Source: Arcuatula senhousia (lineage: Eukaryota > Mollusca > Bivalvia > Mytilida > Mytilidae). From it: DNA of 64,000 nt. The stretch spans positions 2,170,001 through 2,234,000 of the forward strand of contig OZ020311.1 of the NCBI GenBank assembly GCA_963971305.1. Reading direction: 5' to 3'. Below are positions 49,975-60,900 of this stretch, piece by piece (positions within the stretch are counted from its first letter, which is position 1; every line of letters starts with the position of its first letter). The position numbers were made by a program, and so were the translations under genes. The notes beneath the pieces were generated by a model. That model was not told the DNA's origin. It saw only the letters and a program-made list of their open reading frames with translations, and searched no databases.

Positions 49975-51429
49975 ATGTCGGAATATGCTAAAGTTGCATA
50001 CAATTATATTGATAACAATAAGGAAAAACTAAAAGAAATTTCAGAAGAACTAATGCAAGACAAAGATGTATGCAAGTTGTGGGAACCCTTTATGGATTTT
50101 TTCCGTAACAAAGATGTTAGTTGCCCAAGGGAAGACATATTATGTGGAATCATAAAGTTGCTTGCAATCCTGAGTGCCGTAATAGTGCAAACAAAGTTTA
50201 CATTAAATGCAAAGTTGATACTCATGTTGGCTACTCCCACAATAGTTTACATGTGGTCACAATACAATAAAAAGGACACTCCGATGACAGACCTTTTGGA
50301 TGAGCAAATCCGTTGTACGGCAGAGCAACTGTCGAATGGGTACCAAACGATAGATGTGTTTTTATCTTCTCTCGAATCTGAAGACAAGTTACAGGATAAC
50401 GACATTTCTGCCATGTGGAATAATGTCATACCCCGAGTACAACAGGGAGAAGATTTCCTATCAAGAATAAAATTCAGAGTTGAAGGCCTGTCAAAATCTG
50501 TAAATGAAAGAAAACTACAGGAAGTGATACAGCTATGTACTTTGTATGTAAAAGTTGCCACTTTAAGATCTTCCCTTGTATGGCGCATGTACTCTATCAT
50601 CAACACAAAATCAAAGCGTCAAGATAAAACACCAAATAATTTTCTTGGTACTCTGTTTCTGTATTTATCTTCCCTTTTTTGGGGCATGCTCTCGCTTTTC
50701 CACACAAAATCACGACGTCAAACACAATCACCAGCTGCAAAAGCCTTATTTGAAGTAATCAAACACGACAATAAAATTCACGAGAAGTTTCTTACGCTTT
50801 TAACGAAACCGACGTCTGAAACTATAAGACTTCATTCGTATTTCCGTTTATCAAACCACAAAGACATCGCAGAATTCGCAAAGACAAAAGGAGCAAAGTT
50901 TCAAAATTTATCGACAGAGTTTTCAGAGGGAAATTTTGTTTTTAGAACTGAACAATGGTTCGACACCCCTTTGAGGATGTCATCGATGCCGTTCCGTCAA
51001 CTTTGGATGCCGTTCCGTCAACTTTGGACAAATACTAAATTGCGTAAACTAAAGATGTCATTGATGCCGTTCTGTAAACTAAATGAGTGGATAAAAGGAA
51101 AATATCTTCACATCGGAAAACAAAATGAATTCAAACTTGAGGTTGTAAGTGATCTTGACAACATCTTCGCAATACGATCCTGTAGATGGCCAGATCTGTT
51201 TGTCGGTGTTTATTCGGGCTACATTTGTAGAGGCTCCAAAGGGAACACAGAAAAACTGGACGACTCAATGAAATGGAAGATTCTTCTGTTAGAAAATGGA
51301 TTCTGCGTCATATGCTCAGTGATGTATCCAAACTACATTGCATATATTGAAGGCATATTTGGCTTTATGAGGGTGAAAGACGGATATCCTGACAAAGCAT
51401 GTTTTTGGAAAATTGAAAAATCAAATTAA
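49975..51429 (+). CDS. Single-exon 484-aa protein of unknown function
   Basis: Not recognised. Hydrophobic helices occur at about residues 57-75 (LCGIIKLLAILSAVIVQTKF), 79-95 and 222-240 (LGTLFLYLSSLFWGMLSLF). A 33-residue internal duplication is visible (SSLVWRMYSIINTKSKRQ at 199, SSLFWGMLSLFHTKSRRQ at 232), as is a tandem MPFRQLW heptad near 342-356. The C-terminal about 100 residues (KYLHIGKQNEFKLEVVS through FWKIEKSN) look beta-rich, possibly trefoil-like. A TTATTTTCAG acceptor lies about 15 bp upstream of the ATG, suggesting a non-coding first exon, and an AATAAA occurs near 51,462. A helical membrane-active domain plus lectin-like tail is speculation. Confidence 0.7.
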   Translation: MSEYAKVAYNYIDNNKEKLKEISEELMQDKDVCKLWEPFMDFFRNKDVSCPREDILCGIIKLLAILSAVIVQTKFTLNAKLILMLATPTIVYMWSQYNKKDTPMTDLLDEQIRCTAEQLSNGYQTIDVFLSSLESEDKLQDNDISAMWNNVIPRVQQGEDFLSRIKFRVEGLSKSVNERKLQEVIQLCTLYVKVATLRSSLVWRMYSIINTKSKRQDKTPNNFLGTLFLYLSSLFWGMLSLFHTKSRRQTQSPAAKALFEVIKHDNKIHEKFLTLLTKPTSETIRLHSYFRLSNHKDIAEFAKTKGAKFQNLSTEFSEGNFVFRTEQWFDTPLRMSSMPFRQLWMPFRQLWTNTKLRKLKMSLMPFCKLNEWIKGKYLHIGKQNEFKLEVVSDLDNIFAIRSCRWPDLFVGVYSGYICRGSKGNTEKLDDSMKWKILLLENGFCVICSVMYPNYIAYIEGIFGFMRVKDGYPDKACFWKIEKSN

Positions 51430-51567
51430 CAATTCTTTTAATTTTGGGATTGTTTTTTAAAAAATAAAAACTTATGTATTATATTTCATGTCTTTGGTCA
51501 ATGCAAGACGGCAATCAGCGACCTCTGGTCAGGTTGAAGGCTGCTGGCTGCTTTCCATTGTGATTTT

Positions 51568-53709
51568 TAGCTCACCTGGCCAAAGGCCATATGAGCCTAT
51601 GCAATCACTATGCGTCCGTCGTCGTCCGTCGTCTGTCGTCGTCCGTTGTCCGTCGTCCGTTAACAATTTAAAAAATCTTCTCCTCTGAAACCACTATACC
51701 AATTTAAATGAAACTTTGCAGGAATGGTATACGACATGTTGGCAACAAACGATCCTCATTTTGAAATGATTCGATAAAAAACATGGTTGTCGTTACTAAA
51801 AATAGAACATAGGGTAAAACCACTTAAAATGGCTTATAACTCAGCAACCATAACAGATAGAAAAAATCGAAGGATCTTAGGCTCTTCAGAATCAAAAGCT
51901 CTACAAAAGTCTCCATTTAGTCAAGGCTGTCAGATGAACCCTTATAGGGGTTATGACCCTTTAAAGGTAAAAAATAACCTTTTTACATGTTTTTGCCCTA
52001 TAGAATGAAAACTATTGCAGATAGAGAAAAGCTGTTGCTTGCTTAAATGTTCAGCTCATTTAGCTCTACAAAAGTCTCCATAGGGTCAAAGTTGTCAGAT
52101 GACCCTTTATAGGGGTTAAAGGCGAAAAATATTGTTTTTGGCCTAAAGAAGGAAAACAATTGCAAATAGAGAAAAGCTGTTGCTTGCTTAAATGTTCAGC
52201 TCATTTAGCTCTACAAAAGTCTCCATAAGGTCAAAGTTGTCAAATGGTCCCTTATAGGGGTTACCATGGTTACAGCCCCTTAAAGGTGAAAAATAGCATT
52301 TTGCATGTTTAAGGCCTATAGAATGAAAACTATTGTAGATAGAGAAAAGCTGTTGCTTGCTTAAATGTTCAGCTCATTTAGCTCTACAAAAGTCTCCATA
52401 GGGTCAAAGTTGTCAGATGATCCTTTATAGGGGTTAAAGCCTTTAAAGGCGAAAATTATTGTTTTTGGCCTAAAGAATGAAAACTATTGCAAATAGAGAA
52501 AAGCTGTTGCTTGCTTAAATGTTCAGCTCATTTAGCTCTACAAAAGTCTCCATAAGGTCAAAGTTGTCAAATGGTCCCTTATAGGGGTTACCATGGTTAC
52601 AGCCCCTTAAAGGTGGAAAATAGCGTTTTTGCATGTTTAAGGCCTATAGAATGAAAACTATTGTAGATAGAGAAAAGCTGTTGCTTGCTTAAATGTTCAG
52701 CTCATTTAGCTCTACAAATGTCTCCATAGGGTCAAAGTTGTCAGATGATCCTTTATAGGGATTAAAGCCTTTAAAGGCGAAAATTATTGTTTTTGGCTGT
52801 TGCTTGCTTAAATGTTCAGCTCATTTAGCTCTACAAAAGTCTCCATAAGGTCAAAGTTGTCAAATGGTCCCTTATAGGGGTTACAGCACCTAAAAGGTGA
52901 AACATTGCGTTTTTGCATGTTTTGGCCTATAGAATGAAAACTATTGTAGATAGAGAAAAGCTGTTGCTTGCTTAAATGTTCAGCTCATTTAGCTTTACAA
53001 AAGTCTCCATAGGGTCAAAGTTGTCAGATTATCCCTCATAGGGGTTACAGCCCCTTAAAGGCGAAAAATGGTGTTTTTGGCCTATAAAATGAAAACTATT
53101 GCAGATAGAGAAAAGCTGTTGCTTGCTAAAATGTTCAGCTCATTTAGCTCTACAAAAGTCTTCGTGGGTTGGAAGTTGTCATATGACCCTTTATAGGGGT
53201 TGAAGCCCCTTAAAGGCAAAAATAGTGTTTTTGGCCTATAGAATGAAAACTATTGCAGATATAGAAAAGCTGTTGCTTGCTTAAATGTTCGGCTCATTTA
53301 GCTCTGCAAAAATCTTCATAGGGTCAAAGTTGTCAGATGCCCCCTTATAGGCGTTACAGCCCCTTAAAGGCAAAAAATAGTGTTTTTGGCCCAAAGAATG
53401 AAAACTATTGCAGATAGAGAAAAGCTGTTGCTTGCTTAAATCATAGACATGTCTATGCTTAAATGTTCAGCTCATTTAGCTCTACAAAAGTCTCCATAGG
53501 GTTGAAGTTGTCTGATAACCCCTAAAAGGGGATACAGCCCCTTAAAAGTTGAATAATAGTGTTTTTTGATTATTAAGAATGAAAACTATTGCAGATAGAG
53601 AAAAGCTTTTTCTTGCTTAAACATTCAGCTCATTTAGCTATACAAAAGTCTTCATAGGGTTGACATCAAGGCCGGGTGAGCGATTCAGGCTCCTGGGAGC
53701 CTCTTGTTG
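51568..53709 (+). mobile_element. Pearl-like element 4 with about eleven tandem repeats
   Basis: Head TTTTTAGCTCACCTGGCC, a CGTCC-rich microsatellite (about 51,610-51,660), then repeated units of about 145-175 bp marked by AAAGCTGTTGCTTGCTTAAA (from 52,029 onward). The tail GGCTCCTGGGAGCCTCTTG matches element 3. Confidence 0.75.
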
Positions 53710-55199
53710 TAAATTTCAAATGGGATTCGAACACCACCTTAAAGGTGATCGGTCGTGAATTTGTAAGATTACCCCCTATATAATAAATATTTGTTCTATA
53801 AATCAAAGGTAAAGTATACGAGAGACAGATATTTATGAGCTTTTTAATTGCATCTAAATAAAATCGCGTTTTGTTAATTGTCAGTGTATTTCCATGAAAT
53901 AAATATTGTCAATGTCATTATTTAAAATTAAGAGCAAAATGTAAGGGAAATGTAAAGAAAATACTTCCCTTAAAAAAAACCACTGAGTTAAAGTAGTACC
54001 ATTTGCTAAAAGAAACAAAACAAAATGTAACAAGCAATCAATGTACATTCATAAAATTAAGATATTTAAAAACACAAGAGGTACATTCATGACATGTTTG
54101 TAATGAGAAAAATTATGAACGTCATGGTCATTATAGAAAATTATCAAATGATAACAAAGCTAAAATTGAATAAACGCGAATGCGTGACTGTTGTATACAA
54201 TTTTACTGCAAATGTCAAACTTTATGCATTAACTAATGCTATTTTATATCACAGACCAGTATCGGGAACAGGGAAAGACCAAAACATTTTTTTTGCTTTG
54301 TCTTAGAAATCGAAGGTGAGTTGATCATTTTAATGAGGTGCGTACAGATCTGTACATTTAAAAGAAACAGGGGCCAGTTTTGTTCCGATAGAATTGCTTT
54401 TTTTGTCAATAGACATGATTAACAGAAATAAACAGATAGCTAGGTTGCAAAGAGTAATTTTTTTTTCATTATGATAAAGAACTTGCTGAGTTTTGAAATG
54501 AAATTATCAATTCCATGGATATCATGCCGTATGAACAATAATTATTTTCAAATGCTATAATGATGATGCAACAGGAGCACTTTAAACCCCCCAAAACAGA
54601 ATAAAAGTAACTTAAGGAAATCGACGAACGTTCAATATTAAACAATTTAGGGAAGGGATTTTTTTGTTGTTTTTGGTTGGTTGAAACATGCAGCCTTTGA
54701 TGATAAGACTTTCGAACGTATATTCAAGGCTACATGGAAACAGACGACAGAAAAGGGTTTATCAAAAACAATATGAAGACGTAATGTATTCTATCCACAA
54801 TTGTCATAATACATGTACTGTATATTGCAGAAAACGTACTACCAGGGTATTCTGAAAGAGACTGAGTAGTGATAGTTCTAAATGCTACCCTGTGAAAACT
54901 TAGGTCAACTTAAATATGTAACTTTCAGTATCGACAACATTATGGATGACCTGCTAATTATGGGTAAACATGTCCACTTATGTTAAATTCTATCCCAGGT
55001 AAAATGTAGTGTATACTTGTTGTGCTTATCATATAAGAGTATGTGTTAAAGGCCTATTATTATTTCAACTTTGCACATCTTAAAAATTTCTTAAAGGTTA
55101 ATAAACCTTAAACACAGTAATGGAATAAGAAGCAAATAAAGGATTTTTTATTGCTTTTCTCAAAATTTAGTTTTACTATTGCTATATTATTATCAGAGT
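53710..55199. other. AT-rich gene-free stretch
   Basis: No convincing gene, repeat or RNA recognised; short open frames here have no coding character. Confidence 0.4.
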
Positions 55200-56084
55200 G
55201 TGTTCACGGCCACCAGACGGTCAAACGAGCGAAAGACTGTTAATTTACCTGTAGCATGGAGATAAATGCGCCAGAAGTCTGTTACTCGAGTCGGTTCTAT
55301 GACTGTTAAGAGTAAATATTAGTTTTAAAAGTCATTTATGTACAAAATCATTACTTTTTTGAAATAATGATTTGTTTTTGGCCAAAACAAAAACTGTCTG
55401 ACAAAATGATTATCATTAGCGGACTGAATGGACGCAAAAAGTAAAAACTTTGTCAACGGAGTTATACATAAAATGAAAAGGCGATAGGAGAGGTAGAAGA
55501 AAAAAACATGTTCAAAAACAGAATTTATGAGTTTTTCAAATTTATTTACCCCGGAAAGTGGAAATATCAGTATCATAATTATTAATCTTACACTCCATAA
55601 TAATACTGGATACATTTGGAGATATTTGTATTATTCCGTCTTTTTTAAAACAGGATTTTCAGTAAACTCTAAAGATAATGTCGGTTAAAGAGTAAGTCAA
55701 AGTAAAAACTGTCTGTTAAGTGTTTTATTATCCCAATTCGTTTTTAATATAATGCGTATGTATCTATGCATACAGTGCTTTATATTTGCGAGTAATTTAT
55801 CAGATTTCTTCATTACGTTAGAAACGAAAATGTAACTTGTTTTCCTTATACCTTAGAGTGTTTGTAATTGGATGCCAATATATTGGGCCAAATAAAAACA
55901 TGTGTTTCCTGTTTCCATACCTACCCTATTTTTCATGCCTAATCTAACATTGTCATTGTCATATTTTGCTTAAGCACTGTTTAACTTTTATTATGCTCTT
56001 CAGTTTCTCAAGGTAAAAACAAAAATGTAAAAAATAATGCATACCTACAATCTCTATTTTAGTTTAGTTTAGTTTAAACATATT

Positions 56085-56388
56085 TATTTATCCTTGATTG
56101 GGAAACAAGCTTAATGCTTATGTAAATCCCTCTCAAGCTAGCAGTTCTACGAGTGTGGCCTTTGCAGCGGCCCCCATTGAGCCTACTCTTATCGAACTCT
56201 ACAAAAGGGTCTTTAACGTGCATGGGGTATTGCTCTCCACATACACGGGACAACCTTTTTTTCGTCCCTTCCGAAGGACTAGCATCGTTCCTTGAGACCA
56301 TCCTCGCAAATGGTGTCAAGAGAGAGTCGGAAAATTGGTTCATGAAATTTTCACCCCGGACGAGGATCGAACCACGAACCTCTATTTT
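56085..56388 (-). repeat. tRNA-derived SINE, copy 3
   Basis: Matches copies 1 and 2 (TTGATTGGGAAACAAGCTTA through GATCGAACCACGAACC); box-B-like sequence on the minus strand. The box A end is replaced by the following element. Confidence 0.65.
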
Positions 56389-56898
56389 TATGCCCCATCT
56401 ACAAAAGTAGAGGGGCATATAGTGTTCGGGTCCGTTCGTCCGTCCGTCCGTTCATCTGTCCGTCCCAAATCCCCATATTTCCAAATTCCCACATACTGAC
56501 AAATGCCACATCAATCATATTGGTATGGTAGGTGTATCTAGTGATGCTTAGCACAATGCATGATTCGGATGCTGGATGTGACCTATATTTTCTGCATGAA
56601 TGCCCACGTACAGAAGAATGGTTAAAGTCTATTCCCACTAACTGACAAGTGCCACATCAATCATATTGGTATGGTAGGTGTATCTAGTGATGCTAAGCAC
56701 ACTGCATGCTTCGGATGCTGGCTGTGACATATATTTTCCGCATGAATGACCACTTATAGAAGAATGGTTAAGTGAAAGTCCATTCCATCTGACGGACAAG
56801 TGCCTTAGCAACTATGTTGATGCTTTAGTGATTGCGGAAAAAACAAATGTTGCGATATGGGGCATTACCGTTATGTCTTTTGGACATATTCTTGTTTC
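56389..56898 (+). mobile_element. Pearl-like element 5 (GCCCC-type head)
   Basis: Head TTTTTATGCCCCATCTAC with a short inverted pair around AAAGTAGAGGGGCAT, a CGTCC microsatellite (about 56,432-56,465), and two core copies marked by CACATCAATCATATTGGTAT (about 56,511 and 56,651). The tail is GGACATATTCTTGTTT. Confidence 0.6.
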
Positions 56899-57970
56899 AC
56901 ACATGTAACAGGAAACACGGCGATTTTTATGTTTGGTCTTAAATGACAATAGTGTCACTGCTTAAATCTTGACTTGTAAAAGTACATGTATTCACCATAC
57001 ATTGGAAGCAAAAATTATTTTTACTTTGAGGATTATAAATTTTATTCCGTCATAAGGGTTTTCATTCTAGGATTATTTTTTTTTCCATAGAAACTTTCTG
57101 TTTCCATAATTCGAATTTCTTTTTCTTTTCATTTTCTATTCTGGAAAAATAAAAAATAAACAAATGCATTTTTGAATTGCATTTTGATGGATAGACAGAG
57201 AACAGAAAACAAATTAAGGAAATATGTTTCTGACCATTCACATAAAGTATCGAGAAGTGGAAATGGAAAACATGTTAAAGAGATACATGGTAATGTGTAA
57301 TGGAATAAAGTTAGGAACACCAAGATTTTTGTGAACCTTCAAGATCAGATCGCTAGCTGCAATAATCTATATTGATTTACTCGTAACCGACCTATTAACA
57401 GACCAAAATTCAATTGACATGACTCATTAACCGACCGAATTTTCAATAACTATCAATATCTTCATTTATAAGACACGAAAACATACAATATTTTGAGGTT
57501 AGACTCTTATGAGACCATTTCACACATCACAAACGATAACACAATCATTTTGTGTAAAATTACTGAAAAAAACAACAAAAAATGATAAAATTGTTATGTC
57601 GGAATATTGTGTACATATGTATAAATTCGATTGAGTCAGACGCCTTCTTAAATTTCTTCTTTCGTTTAAATCCAATCAAACCGTAATTTTGTATATCAAT
57701 GCAAAACGAGCAACCATTTTGTCAGACATATTTTGTTTTACAAATAAGATTCTATAAAAATGAAAATAATAAAAAATGCAACTTACCTGTGGGTATTTTC
57801 TCGATAACATTTTATTAACAGTCTTTGACCAACTCGAGTAACAGACTTCTGGCGCATTTATCTCCATGCTACAGGTAAATTAACAGACTTTTGCTCGTTT
57901 GACCGTCTGGTGGCCGTGGTGTTTAAATGGTAACGTTTACAGTTATTTAATACTTTTATACATAGAGATC

Positions 57971-60900
57971 ATGACATTTGAGGAATTTTGTGGCAACTCT
58001 TCATTTTGGGTAAGTTTTTAAGTTAGTCAGTTAATGTATTGTCCATTTTGTTACAATACAAAATGATATCTTGTTATGAAATTGTTCTAATGATAACATT
58101 TGCAAGTCAAAGATAATTGTCAGCCTTTCAGTTTTGGTCACCACTTTCATATTATGCATTAAAAATATTAATAAACAAGTTACACGTCAGAAACCTGGAA
58201 TTACAAGCATGGAAAAGGGCGCGCGGTAGTCTTTTTTAGGGTTCTCTTATTCACAGAGTAAGGCTATTTTGATATCATCAATCTCTTACTTTGAATTGAT
58301 CAAAGTCTTTATTGTATCTATGAACTGTTTCTGAATCTATTACGTATATCGAAGGCATCAATTATAAAACTTTTAATTAAATCAAAGGTAAAAGGAAACA
58401 TCCGTAGGCACCGACCATTTGATTTTCGGGGGGGGGGGGGTTTCACCTGAGCAGGGAATTTTTTTTTCGACCGCTGCGCAGGCTAGCTTATTTTTTTCCC
58501 ATACACTCAATGCTAGAAAATTTTGTTCAGAAAATCACTAACCCTAACCTTAACCCTTGGAGAACACATCAAAGCTTTAAATTATCCGTTTAAATTTCAA
58601 AATTGTTTAAATCCTAAGGTTCCTCCTACCCCAGACATAGGTTGATCATCTTAGTAAAGTATTTGGTTCACCAGTTTGGTATTTTTGGTTTTTGGTATAA
58701 TATTATATGGATATGGTGAGCTGCAAAGTTAGAAAGGGGTGTCCGTGTGCCAACAGTGATGAAAATCATCTTTTTAAAGCCGTTGACACCGGAAAATCCA
58801 GCATGGGGTTGAGCTGGAATCGAACCCATACTCTGTCATCTATGGCAACTTCGCCTATTTTGGTTTTACTGTTCTATGCTCTTCATAATCATAAAGTGTT
58901 TGGCATTTTCAATATTTTTGGTAGAGCGCCTCTGAAGAGTCTTGAATAGACAAAACGCACGTCGGGCGTAACAAAATTTATTGTCTGGAACTTTGTTGTC
59001 ATTTGTATTTCTAATCGGCGCAAAATGAGGGCCAGATTATTTTTTTCGCCCTATAAGCAGGCCAGAATATTAAAAAAAAAATTCCAGCCCCCCCCCCCCG
59101 AAAATCAAATGGCCGGTGCCTTAAGGTATAATTTTCGAAACGTTTAGATAGTTCAATTGCAATGATGTAGCTGAAAAAATAATACGGTTCAATACATGGC
59201 ATAGCTTCATCTCTTTTCTTTAGAACATTGTAATATATAGAAAATAATGAAATGTGGAATAAGTGTACGCGACACAACCCACAATTAAACGGCAATTTAG
59301 AAAAACCACAATGGACAACCGCCAGCAGCCTTCAACGAGGCCATTTGGCACTGCTCGCGGTTCTGCAATTGGCCCATGGTCTAAATAAAATGCATGTAAT
59401 TCAAATCCAGCCCTGAAATAGTCATAGGTAATCCCCTTCTAAAACAAGGAACAGAAAACATCAAAAAGACAAGTACAAACGAAAGCTTTGTCAAAGATTC
59501 CTGGCTTAGGACAGGCACATGTAATATGTGGCGGGGTTAAACTAGTTTTTTGGGCCCAACCTCCCCCCTATCAATATTCCAAGACAAAGCACAAAAACTA
59601 AATACACAATAAAAATCAAATCGATCAATGTCCAATTCCACTAGAGAGAACCTTAGACAAAAAAAACAAGAACAAACAAAAGGACGGTAAAGGACCTCTC
59701 TGTTACTGACAGCTAGCTGAGAATCATCAATCGACTGATGTAAAAAAAATCAAACGTATCGATTTTAAATCCGACACAACACTTCAAACAATAATGATTT
59801 AGTGAAGTGTCATCACACAAAACCGACACGCTTGATCGCTATAATGATTAATCAAAGCGCTAAAGCGTTTAGAGGCAGAGCTAAATCTAAGCACTAAAAA
59901 TAAAGAACGATCTGTGTTTCATAAACTTGAAACATAACACATCAGTTTTGTTTGTTTCCTCCGCACACTTACACATTTGTTAAGAAATCTGTAATTAAGC
60001 TCCGCCCACTTGATCAAAGGTCAAAGGTCAAAAATGCTTAAGTAAACGTCAACGAGTATTGATACACGATATGTAGTGCACATTTATATCGCATTTATGT
60101 TGGGGGTATAAATATATATGTACCTCCTATTTTAGACAATACGTATAGCATTTAAAATACAATACACGAATAATGTTCTGTAATAGATCCTCTGGTAGTA
60201 ATATTGACTGACCGATTTACCCTGTCTAGACGAAAAAAAAAACGCGAAAATCAGATAGCTTTATGACTCTTTAAGGCTCTGCCTAAAAATGACAATAGTA
60301 AAATCGTTTATGGAAGTTTTAAAGGAAGTATCAAGTTATCAATACTTCTGCCAAAAAAACACTAAATTCAAAGATTAAACCAAGATATTCAATTCATATC
60401 CTTTCCGTAATAATTTTTTCATTTCTAATGGATTGCTTTTAAATTTAATATTTACTTCTTGTCTTTACGTTAGTAGTTCAATTGTTTTAGTTAAGTTGGA
60501 TGGTTAATTAGTTATCGCTTTACTCCCAAGCAGAACGAATTCAGATGTGTATCAGGGAGATGAACATATGAGGATGATAAAATGAACATGAATCATTAAA
60601 TTTTGGGGTTTTTTTTGTTAGAAATATTGATAATTTGATATGAACTCTTAAAACGTTAATCTTTTACCGTTTGACTTTTGTATTGTTTAAGCATTACATC
60701 GATGAAATATGTTGGTTTTGTGTGATGATATAATACTAAATCATTAGTTGTTCGAAGTGTTATGTTGGATTTAGAATCGATATGTTTTATTTTTTTTACA
60801 TCAGTCGATAAATGCGTCTTAGCTAGCTGTCAGTAACTGCGAGTGTTCTAAAGAGAGTTCCTTTACGTCTCGTTGTTCTCGTATATAACTCTTGTCTCAG

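Larger units (their letters stand above)
55205..57918. mobile_element. DNA-transposon-like element with ~90-bp TIRs and 5-bp target duplication
   Basis: CACGGCCACCAGACGGTC starts at 55205 and its inverse ends at 57918. The arms extend about 90 bp (55,205-55,292 with 57,828-57,918). GTGTT occurs at 55200-55204 and 57919-57923. It contains a nested SINE (56,085) and pearl-like repeat (56,389); no transposase was found, so it is non-autonomous. It ends about 50 bp before the first exon of ABCC gene B. Confidence 0.65.

Noticed and set aside
54094..54306. 70-aa open frame
   Set aside because: AT-rich composition, no recognisable motif, no splice or polyadenylation context.
57676..57867. Exon-like frame MEINAPEVCYSS with a good donor
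   Set aside because: Lies in the terminal inverted repeat of a transposon-like element; no second exon found, so not called as a gene.
59011..59295. 94-aa minus-strand open frame
   Set aside because: Spans the end of a MITE-like element and the start of the foldback; repeat-derived.
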